DNA from: Steinernema hermaphroditum
Lineage: Eukaryota > Nematoda > Chromadorea > Rhabditida > Steinernematidae
DNA: 64,000 nucleotides
Assembly: GCA_030435675.1 (NCBI GenBank)
Contig: CM059624.1
Location: forward strand, 223,218 to 287,217
Reading direction: 5' to 3'
Position 1 is the stretch's first letter. Each line of letters begins with the position of its first letter. The position numbers and the translations under genes were made by a program. The notes below the pieces were generated by a model. It saw only the letters and a list, made by a program, of their open reading frames with translations, ran no database searches and had not been told where the DNA came from. Shown in pieces: positions 1 through 12,897 of this stretch.

Positions 1-2674
1 AACTGCACGAGCCTGATCGAACGCGCCTACTCTCGTTGGATTTCCTGTGGACTATCTTAGTTTCCTGCAAAACTTTCAATTCGAGACAGATAGGGCCTTG
101 TTCATGCAAAGAGTTCTGCATCTGACCCTCCTGCTCCAAAGTACCATAGCATTTTTATGATTGGATCTTGTAGAACTGCACGAGCCTGATCGAACGCGCC
201 TACTCTCGTTGGATTTCCTGTGGACTATCTTAGTTTCCTGCAAAACTTTCAATTCGAGACAGCTAGGGCCCTTGTTCATACAAAGAGTTCTGCATCTGAC
301 CCTCCTGCTCCAAAGTACCATAGCATTTTTATGATTGGATCTTGTAGAACTGCACGAGCCTGATCGAACGCGCCTATTCCCGTTGGGATTACTGTGGACT
401 ATCTTAGTTTCCTGCAAAACTTTCAATTCGAGACAGCTAGGGCCCTTGTTCATACAAAGAGCTCTGCATCTGACCCTCCTGCTCCAAAGTACCATAGCAT
501 TTTTATGATTGCATCTTGTAGAACTGCACGAGCCTGATCGAACGCGCCTACTCTCGTTGGATTTCCTGTGGACTATCTTAGTTTCCTGCAAAACTTTCAA
601 TTCGAGACAGATAGGGCCTTGTTCATGCAAAGAGTTCTGCATCTGACCCTCCTGCTCCAAAGTACCATAGCATTTTTATGATTGGATCTTGTAGAACTGC
701 ACGAGCCTGATCGAACGCGCCTACTCTCGTTGGATTTCCTGTGGACTATCTTAGTTTCCTGCAAAACTTTCAATTCGAGACAGATAGGGCCTTGTTCATG
801 CAAAGAGTTCTGCATCTGACCCTCCTGCTCCAAAGTACCATAGCATTTTTATGATTGGATCTTGTAGAACTGCACGAGCCTGATCGAACGCGCCTACTCT
901 CGTTGGATTTCCTGTGGACTATCTTAGTTTCCTGCAAAACTTTCAATTCGAGACAGATAGGGCCTTGTTCATGCAAAGAGTTCTGCATCTGACCCTCCTG
1001 CTCCAAAGTACCATAGCATTTTTATGATTGGATCTTGTAGAACTGCACGAGCCTGATCGAACGCGCCTACTCTCGTTGGATTTCCTGTGGACTATCTTAG
1101 TTTCCTGCAAAACTTTCAATTCGAGACAGATAGGGCCTTGTTCATACAAAGAGTTCTGCATCTGACCCTCCTGCTCCAAAGTACCATAGCATTTTTATGA
1201 TTGGATCTTGTAGAACTGCACGAGCCTGATCGAACGCGCCTACTCTCGTTGGATTTCCTGCGGACTATCTTAGTTTCCTGCAAAACTTTCAATTCGAGAC
1301 AGTTAGGGCCTTGTTCATACAAAGAGTTCTGCATCTGACCCCTCCTGCTCCAAAGTACCATAGCATTTTTATGATTGGATCTTGTAGAACTGCACGAGCC
1401 TGATCGAACGCGCCTACTCTCGTTGGATTTCCTGTGGACTATCTTAGTTTCCTGCAAAACTTTCAATTCGAGACAGATAGGGCCCTTGTTCATACAAAGA
1501 GTTCTGCATCTGACCCTCCTGCTCCAAAGTACCATAGCATTTTTATGATTGGATCTTGTAGAACTGCACGAGCCTGATCGAACGCGCCTACTCTCGTTGG
1601 ATTTCCTGTGGACTATCTTAGTTTCCTGCAAAACTTTCAATTCGAGACAGATAGGGCCTTGTTCATACAAAGAGTTCTGCATCTGACCCTCCTGCTCCAA
1701 AGTACCATAGCATTTTTATGATTGGATCTTGTAGAACTGCACGAGCCTGATCGAACGCGCCTATTCCCGTTGGGATTACTGTGGACTATCTTAGTTTCCT
1801 GCAAAACTTTCAATTCGAGACAGCAGGGCCCTTGCTCACACCAAGAGCTCTGCATCTGACCCTCCTGCTCCAAAGTACCATAGCATTTTTATGATTCCAT
1901 CTTGTAGAACTGCACGAGCCTGATCGAACGCGCCTACTCTCGTTGGATTTCCTGTGGACTATCTTAGTTTCCTGCAAAACTTTCAATTCGAGACAGATAG
2001 GGCCTTGTTCATGCAAAGAGTTCTGCATCTGACCCTCCTGCTCCAAAGTACCATAGCATTTTTATGATTGGATCTTGTAGAACTGCACGAGCCTGATCGA
2101 ACGCGCCTACTCTCGTTGGATTTCCTGTGGACTATCTTAGTTTCCTGCAAAACTTTCAATTCGAGACAGATAGGGCCTTGTTCATGCAAAGAGTTCTGCA
2201 TCTGACCCTCCTGCTCCAAAGTACCATAGCATTTTTATGATTCCATCTTGTAGAACTGCACGAGCCTGATCGAACGCGCCTACTCTCGTTGGATTTCCTG
2301 TGGACTATCTTAGTTTCCTGCAAAACTTTCAATTCGAGACAGATAGGGCCTTGTTCATGCAAAGAGTTCTGCATCTGACCCTCCTGCTCCAAAGTACCAT
2401 AGCATTTTTATGATTGGATCTTGTAGAACTGCACGAGCCTGATCGAACGCGCCTAATCTCGTTGGATTTCCTGTGGACTATCTTAGTTTCCTGCAAAACT
2501 TTCAATTCGAGACAGTGAGGGCCTTGTTCATACAAAGAGTTCTGCATCTGACCCTCCTGCTCCAAAGTACCATAGCATTTTTATGATTGGATCTTATAGA
2601 ACTGCACGAGCCTGTTCGAACGCGCCTACTCTCGTTGGATTTCCTGCGGACTATCTTAGTTTCCTGCAAAACTT

Positions 2675-3539
2675 TCAATTCGAGACAGATAGGGCCTTGT
2701 TCATGCAAAGAGTTCTGCATCTGACCCTCCTGCTCCAAAGTACCATAGCATTTTTATGATTGGATCTTATAGAACTGCACGAGCCTGATCGAACGCGCCT
2801 ACTCTCGTTGGATTTCCTGTGGACTATCTTAGTTTCCTGCAAAACTTTCAATTCGAGACAGTGAGGGCCTTGTTCATACAAAGAGTTATGCATCTGACCC
2901 TCCTGCTCCAAAGTACCATAGCATTTTTATGATTGGATCTTATAGAACTGCACGAGCCTGTTCGAACGCGCCTACTCTCGTTGGATTTCCTGCGGACTAT
3001 CTTAGTTTCCTGCAAAACTTTCAATTCGAGACAGATAGGGCCTTGTTCATGCAAAGAGTTCTGCATCTGACCCTCCTGCTCCAAAGTACCATAGCATTTT
3101 TATGATTGGATCTTATAGAACTGCACGAGCCTGTTCGAACGCGCCTACTCTCGTTGGATTTCCTGCGGACTATCTTAGTTTCCTGCAAAACTTTCAATTC
3201 GAGACAGATAGGGCCTTGTTCATGCAAAGAGTTCTGCATCTGACCCTCCTGCTCCAAAGTACCATAGCATTTTTATGATTGGATCTTGTAGAACTGCACG
3301 AGCCTGATCGAACGCGCCTATTCCCGTTCGGATTACTGTGGACTATCTTAGTTTCCTGCAAAACTTTCAATTCGAGACAGATAGGGCCTTGTTCATGCAA
3401 AGAGTTCTGCATCTGACCCTCCTGCTCCAAAATACCATAGCATTTTTATGATTGGATCTTGTAGAACTGCACGAGCCTGATCGAACGCGCCTACTCTCGT
3501 TGGATTTCCTGTGGACTATCTTAGTTTCCTGCAAAACTT
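2675..3539 (-). repeat. Five-monomer block, copy 1 (repeated at 4059-4924)
   Basis: Monomers with rare private changes recur about 1384 bp (eight monomers) to the right. The shared markers are GTTCGAAC in core C2 (near 2957 and 3131; also 4341 and 4515), ATAGAACTGC instead of GTAGAACTGC, the CTGCGGAC change, the ATGCATAAC V1 variant, and a following unit with AAATACCATAG (3430). One marker, GTTCGAAC, also occurs just upstream at 2611. The order of variants is the same in both copies, so this is a segmental duplication inside the array and not independent mutation. Confidence 0.75.
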
Positions 3540-4058
3540 TCAATTCGAGACAGATAGGGCCTTGTTCATGCAAAGAGCTCTGCATCTGACCCTCCTGCTC
3601 CAAAGTACCATAGCATTTTTATGATTCGATCTTGTAGAACTGCACGAGCCTGATCGAACGCGCCTACTCTCGTTGGATTTCCTGTGGACTATCTTAGTTT
3701 CCTGCAAAACTTTCAATTCGAGACAGATAGGGCCTTGTTCATGCAAAGAGTTCTGCATCTGACCCTCCTGCTCCAAAGTACCATAGCATTTTTATGATTG
3801 GATCTTGTAGAACTGCACGAGCCTGATCGAACGCGCCTAATCTCGTTGGATTTCCTGTGGACTATCTTAGTTTCCTGCAAAACTTTCAATTCGAGACAGA
3901 TAGGGCCTTGTTCATGCAAAGAGTTCTGCATCTGACCCTCCTGCTCCAAAGTACCATAGCATTTTTATGATTGGATCTTGTAGAACTGCACGAGCCTGAT
4001 CGAACGCGCCTACTCTCGTTGGATTTCCTGTGGACTATCTTAGTTTCCTGCAAAACTT

Positions 4059-4924
4059 TCAATTCGAGACAGATAGGGCCTTGTTCATGCAAAGAGTTCT
4101 GCATCTGACCCTCCTGCTCCAAAGTACCATAGCATTTTTATGATTGGATCTTGTAGAACTGCACGAGCCTGATCGAACGCGCCTAATCTCGTTGGATTTC
4201 CTGTGGACTATCTTAGTTTCCTGCAAAACTTTCAATTCGAGACAGTGAGGGCCTTGTTCATACAAAGAGTTATGCATCTGACCCTCCTGCTCCAAAGTAC
4301 CATAGCATTTTTATGATTGGATCTTATAGAACTGCACGAGCCTGTTCGAACGCGCCTACTCTCGTTGGATTTCCTGCGGACTATCTTAGTTTCCTGCAAA
4401 ACTTTCAATTCGAGACAGATAGGGCCTTGTTCATGCAAAGAGTTCTGCATCTGACCCTCCTGCTCCAAAGTACCATAGCATTTTTATGATTGGATCTTAT
4501 AGAACTGCACGAGCCTGTTCGAACGCGCCTACTCTCGTTGGATTTCCTGCGGACTATCTTAGTTTCCTGCAAAACTTTCAATTCGAGACAGATAGGGCCT
4601 TGTTCATGCAAAGAGTTCTGCATCTGACCCTCCTGCTCCAAAGTACCATAGCATTTTTATGATTGGATCTTGTAGAACTGCACGAGCCTGATCGAACGCG
4701 CCTATTCCCGTTCGGATTACCTGTGGACTATCTTAGTTTCCTGCAAAACTTTCAATTCGAGACAGATAGGGCCTTGTTCATGCAAAGAGTTCTGCATCTG
4801 ACCCTCCTGCTCCAAAATACCATAGCATTTTTATGATTGGATCTTGTAGAACTGCACGAGCCTGATCGAACGCGCCTACTCTCGTTGGATTTCCTGCGGA
4901 CTATCTTAGTTTCCTGCAAAACTT
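4059..4924 (-). repeat. Five-monomer block, copy 2 (of 2675-3539)
   Basis: Same order of private variants as 2675-3539, offset 1384-1385 bp. The copy differs by one extra C in GGATTACCTG near 4715, which shifts the phase by one base. Similar blocks, without the GTTCGAAC marker, occur at about 18.3-18.9 kb and 21.2-22.8 kb, so this string of subtypes has been copied several times in the left arm. Confidence 0.7.
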
Positions 4925-7900
4925 TCAATTCGAGACAGATAGGGCCTTGTTCATACAAAGAGCTCTGCATCTGACCCTCCTGCTCCAAAGTACCATAGCA
5001 TTTTTATGATTGGATCTTGTAGAACTGCACGAGCCTGATCGAACGCGCCTACTCTCGTTGGATTTCCTGTGGACTATCTTAGTTTCCTGCAAAACTTTCA
5101 ATTCGAGACAGATAGGGCCTTGTTCATACAAAGAGTTCTGCATCTGACCCTCCTGCTCCAAAGTACCATAGCATTTTTATGATTGGATCTTGTAGAACTG
5201 CACGAGCCTGATCGAACGCGCCTACTCTCGTTGGATTTCCTGTGGACTATCTTAGTTTCCTGCAAAACTTTCAATTCGAGACAGATAGGGCCTTGTTCAT
5301 GCAAAGAGTTCTGCATCTGACCCTCCTGCTCCAAAGTACCATAGCATTTTTATGATTGGATCTTGTAGAACTGCACGAGCCTGATCGAACGCGCCTACTC
5401 TCGTTGGATTTCCTGTGGACTATCTTAGTTTCCTGCAAAACTTTCAATTCGAGACAGATAGGGCCTTGTTCATACAAAGAGTTCTGCATCTGACCCTCCT
5501 GCTCCAAAGTACCATAGCATTTTTATGATTGGATCTTGTAGAACTGCACGAGCCTGATCGAACGCGCCTATTCTCGTTGGAATTACTGTGGACTATCTTA
5601 GTTTCCTGCAAAACTTTCAATTCGAGACAGCTAGGGCCCTTGTTCACACCAAGAGCTCTGCATCTGACCCTCCTGCTCCAAAGTACCATAGCATTTTTAT
5701 GATTGGATCTTGTAGAACTGCACGAGCCTGATCGAACGCGCCTACTCTCGTTGGATTTCCTGTGGACTATCTTAGTTTCCTGCAAAACTTTCAATTCGAG
5801 ACAGATAGGGCCTTGTTCATGCAAAGAGTTCTGCATCTGACCCTCCTGCTCCAAAGTACCATAGCATTTTTATGATTGGATCTTGTAGAACTGCACGAGC
5901 CTGATCGAACGCGCCTACTCTCGTTGGATTTCCTGTGGACTATCTTAGTTTCCTGCAAAACTTTCAATTCGAGACAGATAGGGCCTTGTTCATGCAAAGA
6001 GTTCTGCATCTGACCCTCCTGCTCCAAAGTACCATAGCATTTTTATGATTGGATCTTGTAGAACTGCACGAGCCTGATCGAACGCGCCTACTCTCGTTGG
6101 ATTTCCTGTGGACTATCTTAGTTTCCTGCAAAACTTTCAATTCGAGACAGATAGGGCCTTGTTCATGCAAAGAGTTCTGCATCTGACCCTCCTGCTCCAA
6201 AGTACCATAGCATTTTTATGATTGGATCTTGTAGAACTGCACGAGCCTGATCGAACGCGCCTACTCTCGTTGGATTTCCTGTGGACTATCTTAGTTTCCT
6301 GCAAAACTTTCAATTCGAGACAGATAGGGCCTTGTTCATACAAAGAGTTCTGCATCTGACCCTCCTGCTCCAAAGTACCATAGCATTTTTATGATTGGAT
6401 CTTGTAGAACTGCACGAGCCTGATCGAACGCGCCTACTCTCGTTGGATTTCCTGTGGACTATCTTAGTTTCCTGCAAAACTTTCAATTCGAGACAGATAG
6501 GGCCTTGTTCATACAAAGAGTTCTGCATCTGACCCTCCTGCTCCAAAGTACCATAGCATTTTTATGATTGGATCTTGTAGAACTGCACGAGCCTGATCGA
6601 ACGCGCCTATTCTCGTTGGATTTCCTGTGGACTATCTTAGTTTCCTGCAAAACTTTCAATTCGAGACAGATAGGGCCCTTGTTCATACAAAGAGCTCTGC
6701 ATCTGACCCTCCTGCTCCAAAGTACCATAGCATTTTTATGATTGGATCTTGTAGAACTGCACGAGCCTGATCGAACGCGCCTACTCTCGTTGGATTTCCT
6801 GTGGACTATCTTAGTTTCCTGCAAAACTTTCAATTCGAGACAGATAGGGCCTTGTTCATGCAAAGAGTTCTGCATCTGACCCTCCTGCTCCAAAGTACCA
6901 TAGCATTTTTATGATTGGATCTTGTAGAACTGCACGAGCCTGATCGAACGCGCCTACTCTCGTTGGATTTCCTGTGGACTATCTTAGTTTCCTGCAAAAC
7001 TTTCAATTCGAGACAGATAGGGCCTTGTTCATACAAAGAGTTCTGCATCTGACCCTCCTGCTCCAAAGTACCATAGCATTTTTATGATTGGATCTTGTAG
7101 AACTGCACGAGCCTGATCGAACGCGCCTATTCTCGTTGGATTACCTGTGGACTATCTTAGTTTCCTGCAAAACTTTCAATTCGAGACAGATAGGGCCTTG
7201 TTCATGCAAAGAGTTCTGCATCTGACCCTCCTGCTCCAAAGTACCATAGCATTTTTATGATTGGATCTTGTAGAACTGCACGAGCCTGATCGAACGCGCC
7301 TACTCTCGTTGGATTTCCTGTGGACTATCTTAGTTTCCTGCAAAACTTTCAATTCGAGACAGATAGGGCCTTGTTCATACAAAGAGCTCTGCATCTGACC
7401 CTCCTGCTCCAAAGTACCATAGCATTTTTATGATTGGATCTTGTAGAACTGCACGAGCCTGATCGAACGCGCCTACTCTCGTTGGATTTCCTGTGGACTA
7501 TCTTAGTTTCCTGCAAAACTTTCAATTCGAGACAGATAGGGCCTTGTTCATACAAAGAGTTCTGCATCTGACCCTCCTGCTCCAAAGTACCATAGCATTT
7601 TTATGATTGGATCTTGTAGAACTGCACGAGCCTGATCGAACGCGCCTAATCTCGTTGGATTTCCTGTGGACTATCTTAGTTTCCTGCAAAACTTTCAATT
7701 CGAGACAGATAGGGCCTTGTTCATACAAAGAGCTCTGCATCTGACCCTCCTGCTCCAAAGTACCATAGCATTTTTATGATTGGATCTTGTAGAACTGCAC
7801 GAGCCTGATCGAACGCGCCTACTCTCGTTGGATTTCCTGTGGACTATCTTAGTTTCCTGCAAAACTTTCAATTCGAGACAGATAGGGCCCTTGTTCAAGC

Positions 7901-8735
7901 AAAGAGCTCTGCATCTGACCCTCCTGCTCCAAAGTACCATAGCATTTTTATGATTGGATCTTGTAGAACTGCACGAGCCTGATCGAACGCGCCTATTCTC
8001 GTTGGATTTCCTGTGGACTATCTTAGTTTCCTGCAAAACTTTCAATTCGAGACAGAGAGGGCCTTGTTCATACAAAGAGTTCTGCATCTGACCCTCCTGC
8101 TCCAAAGTACCATAGCATTTTTATGATTGGATCTTGTAGAACTGCACGAGCCTGATCGAACGCGCCTACTCTCGTTGGATTTCCTGTGGACTATCTTAGT
8201 TTCCTGCAAAACTTTCAATTCGAGACAGATAGGGCCTTGTTCATGCAAAGAGTTCTGCATCTGACCCTCCTGCTCCAAAGTACCATAGCATTTTTATGAT
8301 TGGATCTTGTAGAACTGCACGAGCCTGATCGAACGCGCCTACTCTCGTTGGATTTCCTGTGGACTATCTTAGTTTCCTGCAAAACTTTCAATTCGAGACA
8401 GATAGGGCCCTTGTTCATGCAAAGAGCTCTGCATCTGACCCTCCTGCTCCAAAGTACCATAGCATTTTTATGATTGGATCTTGTAGAACTGCACGAGCCT
8501 GATCGAACGCGCCTATTCCCGTTCGGATTACTGTGGACTATCTTAGTTTCCTGCAAAACTTTCAATTCGAGACAGATAGGGCCCTTGTTCATGCAAAGAG
8601 TTCTGCATCTGACCCTCCTGCTCCAAAGTACCATAGCATTTTTATGATTGGATCTTGTAGAACTGCACGAGCCTGATCGAACGCGCCTACTCTCGTTGGA
8701 TTTCCTGTGGACTATCTTAGTTTCCTGCAAAACTT

Positions 8736-9600
8736 TCAATTCGAGACAGATAGGGCCTTGTTCATACAAAGAGCTCTGCATCTGACCCTCCTGCTCCAAA
8801 GTACCATAGCATTTTTATGATTGGATCTTGTAGAACTGCACGAGCCTGATCGAACGCGCCTACTCTCGTTGGATTTCCTGTGGACTATCTTAGTTTCCTG
8901 CAAAACTTTCAATTCGAGACAGCTAGGGCCCTTGCTCACACCAAGAGCTCTGCATCTGACCCTCCTGCTCCAAAGTACCATAGCATTTTTATGATTGGAT
9001 CTTGTAGAACTGCACGAGCCTGATCGAACGCGCCTATTCCCGTTCGGATTACTGTGGACTATCTTAGTTTCCTGCAAAACTTTCAATTCGAGACAGATAG
9101 GGCCTTGTTCATGCAAAGAGCTCTGCATCTGACCCTCCTGCTCCAAAGTACCATAGCATTTTTATGATTGTTTCTTGTAGAACTGCACGAGCCTGATCGA
9201 ACGCGCCTATTCCCGTTGGGATTACTGTGGACTATCTTAGTTTCCTGCAAAACTTTCAATTCGAGACAGATAGGGCCCTTGTTCATGCAAAGAGCTCTGC
9301 ATCTGACCCTCCTGCTCCAAAGTACCATAGCATTTTTATGATTGGATCTTGTAGAACTGCACGAGCCTGATCGAACGCGCCTACTCTCGTTGGATTTCCT
9401 GTGGACTATCTTAGTTTCCTGCAAAACTTTCAATTCGAGACAGCAGGGCCCTTGCTCACACCAAGAGCTCTGCATCTGACCCTCCTGCTCCAAAGTACCA
9501 TAGCATTTTTATGATTGGATCTTGTAGAACTGCACGAGCCTGATCGAACGCGCCTATTCCCGTTTGGATTACTGTGGACTATCTTAGTTTCCTGCAAAAC
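8736..9600 (-). repeat. Multi-monomer block, copy 1 (repeated near 12032-12897)
   Basis: The rare V3 variant GATTGTTTCTTGTAG occurs at about 9167-9180 and again at about 12463-12476, 3296 bp apart (19 monomers). The neighbouring units, with CAGTAATCC-type V2 and GTGTGAGC-type V1, follow in a similar order. The offset changes to 3295 bp after a GGCC/GGGCCC difference. This is a segmental duplication within the array; by eye the two copies are similar but not identical. Confidence 0.6.
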
Positions 9601-9775
9601 TTTCAATTCGAGACAGATAGGGCCTTGTTCATGCAAAGAGTTCTGCATCTGACCCTCCTGCTCCAAAGTACCATAGCATTTTTATGATTGGATCTTGTAG
9701 AACTGCACGAGCCTGATCGAACGCGCCTATTCTCGTTGGATTTCCTGTGGACTATCTTAGTTTCCTGCAAAACTT

Positions 9776-10534
9776 TCAATTCGAGACAGATAGGGCCTTG
9801 TTCATGCAAAGAGTTCTGCATCTGACCCTCCTGCTCCAAAGTACCATAGCATTTTTATGATTGGATCTTGTAGAACTGCACGAGCCTGATCGAACGCGCC
9901 TACTCTCGTTGGGATTACTGTGGACTATCTTAGTTTCCTGCAAAACTTTCAATTCGAGACAGATAGGGCCCTTGATCATGCAAAGAGCTCTGCATCTGAC
10001 CCTCCTGCTCCAAAGTACCATAGCATTTTTATGATTGGATCTTGTAGAACTGCACGAGCCTGATCGAACGCGCCTATTCTCGTTGGATTTCCTGTGGACT
10101 ATCTTAGTTTCCTGCAAAACTTTCAATTCGAGACAGAGAGGGCCCTTGTTCATACAAAGAGCTCTGCATCTGACCCTCCTGCTCCAAAGTACCATAGCAT
10201 TTTTATGATTGGATCTTGTAGAACTGCACGAGCCTGATCGAACGCGCCTATTCCCGTTCGGATTACTGTGGACTATCTTAGTTTCCTGCAAAACTTTCAA
10301 TTCGAGACAGATAGGGCCCTTGTTCATGCAAAGAGCTCTGCATCTGACCCTCCTGCTCCAAAGTACCATAGCATTTTTATGATTGGATCTTGTAGAACTG
10401 CACGAGCCTGATCGAACGCGCCTATTCCCGTTGGGATTACTGTGGACTATCTTAGTTTCCTGCAAAACTTTCAATTCGAGACAGCAGGGCCCTTGCTCAC
10501 ACCAAGAGCTCTGCATCTGACCCTCCTGCTCCAA
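9776..10534 (-). repeat. Run of 174-bp monomers (frame-preserving)
   Basis: Consecutive units carry GGGCCC where most have GGCC, giving 174-bp spacing. As 174 is divisible by three, one reading frame stays open for 252 codons. This is a side effect of monomer length: the start codon is TTG, the product is a bare repeat of the monomer translation, and neighbouring 173-bp units break the frame at once. I therefore annotate it as repeat, not CDS. Confidence 0.8.
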
Positions 10535-12031
10535 AGTACCATAGCATTTTTATGATTGGATCTTGTAGAACTGCACGAGCCTGATCGAACGCGCCTACTC
10601 TCGTTGGATTTCCTGTGGACTATCTTAGTTTCCTGCAAAACTTTCAATTCGAGACAGATAGGGCCTTGTTCATGCAAAGAGTTCTGCATCTGACCCTCCT
10701 GCTCCAAAGTACCATAGCATTTTTATGATTGGATCTTGTAGAACTGCACGAGCCTGATCGAACGCGCCTATTCTCGTTGGATTTCCTGTGGACTATCTTA
10801 GTTTCCTGCAAAACTTTCAATTCGAGACAGATAGGGCCTTGTTCATGCAAAGAGCTCTGCATCTGACCCTCCTGCTCCAAAGTACCATAGCATTTTTATG
10901 ATTGGATCTTGTAGAACTGCACGAGCCTGATCGAACGCGCCTACTCTCGTTGGATTTCCTGTGGACTATCTTAGTTTCCTGCAAAACTTTCAATTCGAGA
11001 CAGATAGGGCCCTTGTTCATGCAAAGAGCTCTGCATCTGACCCTCCTGCTCCAAAGTACCATAGCATTTTTATGATTGGATCTTGTAGAACTGCACGAGC
11101 CTGATCGAACGCGCCTATTCCCGTTCGGATTACTGTGGACTATCTTAGTTTCCTGCAAAACTTTCAATTCGAGACAGATAGGGCCTTGTTCATGCAAAGA
11201 GCTCTGCATCTGACCCTCCTGCTCCAAAGTACCATAGCATTTTTATGATTGGATCTTGTAGAACTGCACGAGCCTGATCGAACGCGCCTATTCCCGTTGG
11301 GATTACTGTGGACTATCTTAGTTTCCTGCAAAACTTTCAATTCGAGACAGATAGGGCCCTTGTTCATACCAAGAGCTCTGCATCTGACCCTCCTGCTCCA
11401 AAGTACCATAGCATTTTTATGATTGGATCTTGTAGAACTGCACGAGCCTGATCGAACGCGCCTACTCTCGTTGGATTTCCTGTGGACTATCTTAGTTTCC
11501 TGCAAAACTTTCAATTCGAGACAGATAGGGCCTTGTTCATGCAAAGAGCTCTGCATCTGACCCTCCTGCTCCAAAGTACCATAGCATTTTTATGATTGGA
11601 TCTTGTAGAACTGCACGAGCCTGATCGAACGCGCCTAATCTCGTTGGATTTCCTGTGGACTATCTTAGTTTCCTGCAAAACTTTCAATTCGAGACAGATA
11701 GGGCCCTTGTTCATGCAAAGAGCTCTGCATCTGACCCTCCTGCTCCAAAGTACCATAGCATTTTTATGATTGGATCTTGTAGAACTGCACGAGCCTGATC
11801 GAACGCGCCTACTCTCGTTGGATTTCCTGTGGACTATCTTAGTTTCCTGCAAAACTTTCAATTCGAGACAGATAGGGCCCTTGTTCATGCAAAGAGTTCT
11901 GCATCTGACCCTCCTGCTCCAAAGTACCATAGCATTTTTATGATTGGATCTTGTAGAACTGCACGAGCCTGATCGAACGCGCCTAATCTCGTTGGATTTC
12001 CTGTGGACTATCTTAGTTTCCTGCAAAACTT

Positions 12032-12897
12032 TCAATTCGAGACAGATAGGGCCTTGTTCATGCAAAGAGTTCTGCATCTGACCCTCCTGCTCCAAAGTAC
12101 CATAGCATTTTTATGATTGGATCTTGTAGAACTGCACGAGCCTGATCGAACGCGCCTACTCTCGTTGGATTTCCTGTGGACTATCTTAGTTTCCTGCAAA
12201 ACTTTCAATTCGAGACAGATAGGGCCCTTGTTCATACAAAGAGCTCTGCATCTGACCCTCCTGCTCCAAAGTACCATAGCATTTTTATGATTGGATCTTG
12301 TAGAACTGCACGAGCCTGATCGAACGCGCCTATTCCCGTTCGGATTACTGTGGACTATCTTAGTTTCCTGCAAAACTTTCAATTCGAGACAGATAGGGCC
12401 TTGTTCATGCAAAGAGCTCTGCATCTGACCCTCCTGCTCCAAAGTACCATAGCATTTTTATGATTGTTTCTTGTAGAACTGCACGAGCCTGATCGAACGC
12501 GCCTATTCCCGTTGGGATTACTGTGGACTATCTTAGTTTCCTGCAAAACTTTCAATTCGAGACAGATAGGGCCTTGTTCATACAAAGAGCTCTGCATCTG
12601 ACCCTCCTGCTCCAAAGTACCATAGCATTTTTATGATTGGATCTTGTAGAACTGCACGAGCCTGATCGAACGCGCCTACTCTCGTTGGATTTCCTGTGGA
12701 CTATCTTAGTTTCCTGCAAAACTTTCAATTCGAGACAGCAGGGCCCTTGCTCACACCAAGAGCTCTGCATCTGACCCTCCTGCTCCAAAGTACCATAGCA
12801 TTTTTATGATTGGATCTTGTAGAACTGCACGAGCCTGATCGAACGCGCCTATTCCCGTTCGGATTACTGTGGACTATCTTAGTTTCCTGCAAAACTT
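12032..12897 (-). repeat. Multi-monomer block, copy 2 (of 8736-9600)
   Basis: Carries the same rare GATTGTTTCTTGTAG variant and a similar run of subtypes at an offset of 3295-3296 bp. The V1 block of some units differs between copies (for example CATGCAAAGAGC against CATACAAAGAGC on the plus strand), so conversion or point change followed the duplication. Confidence 0.55.
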
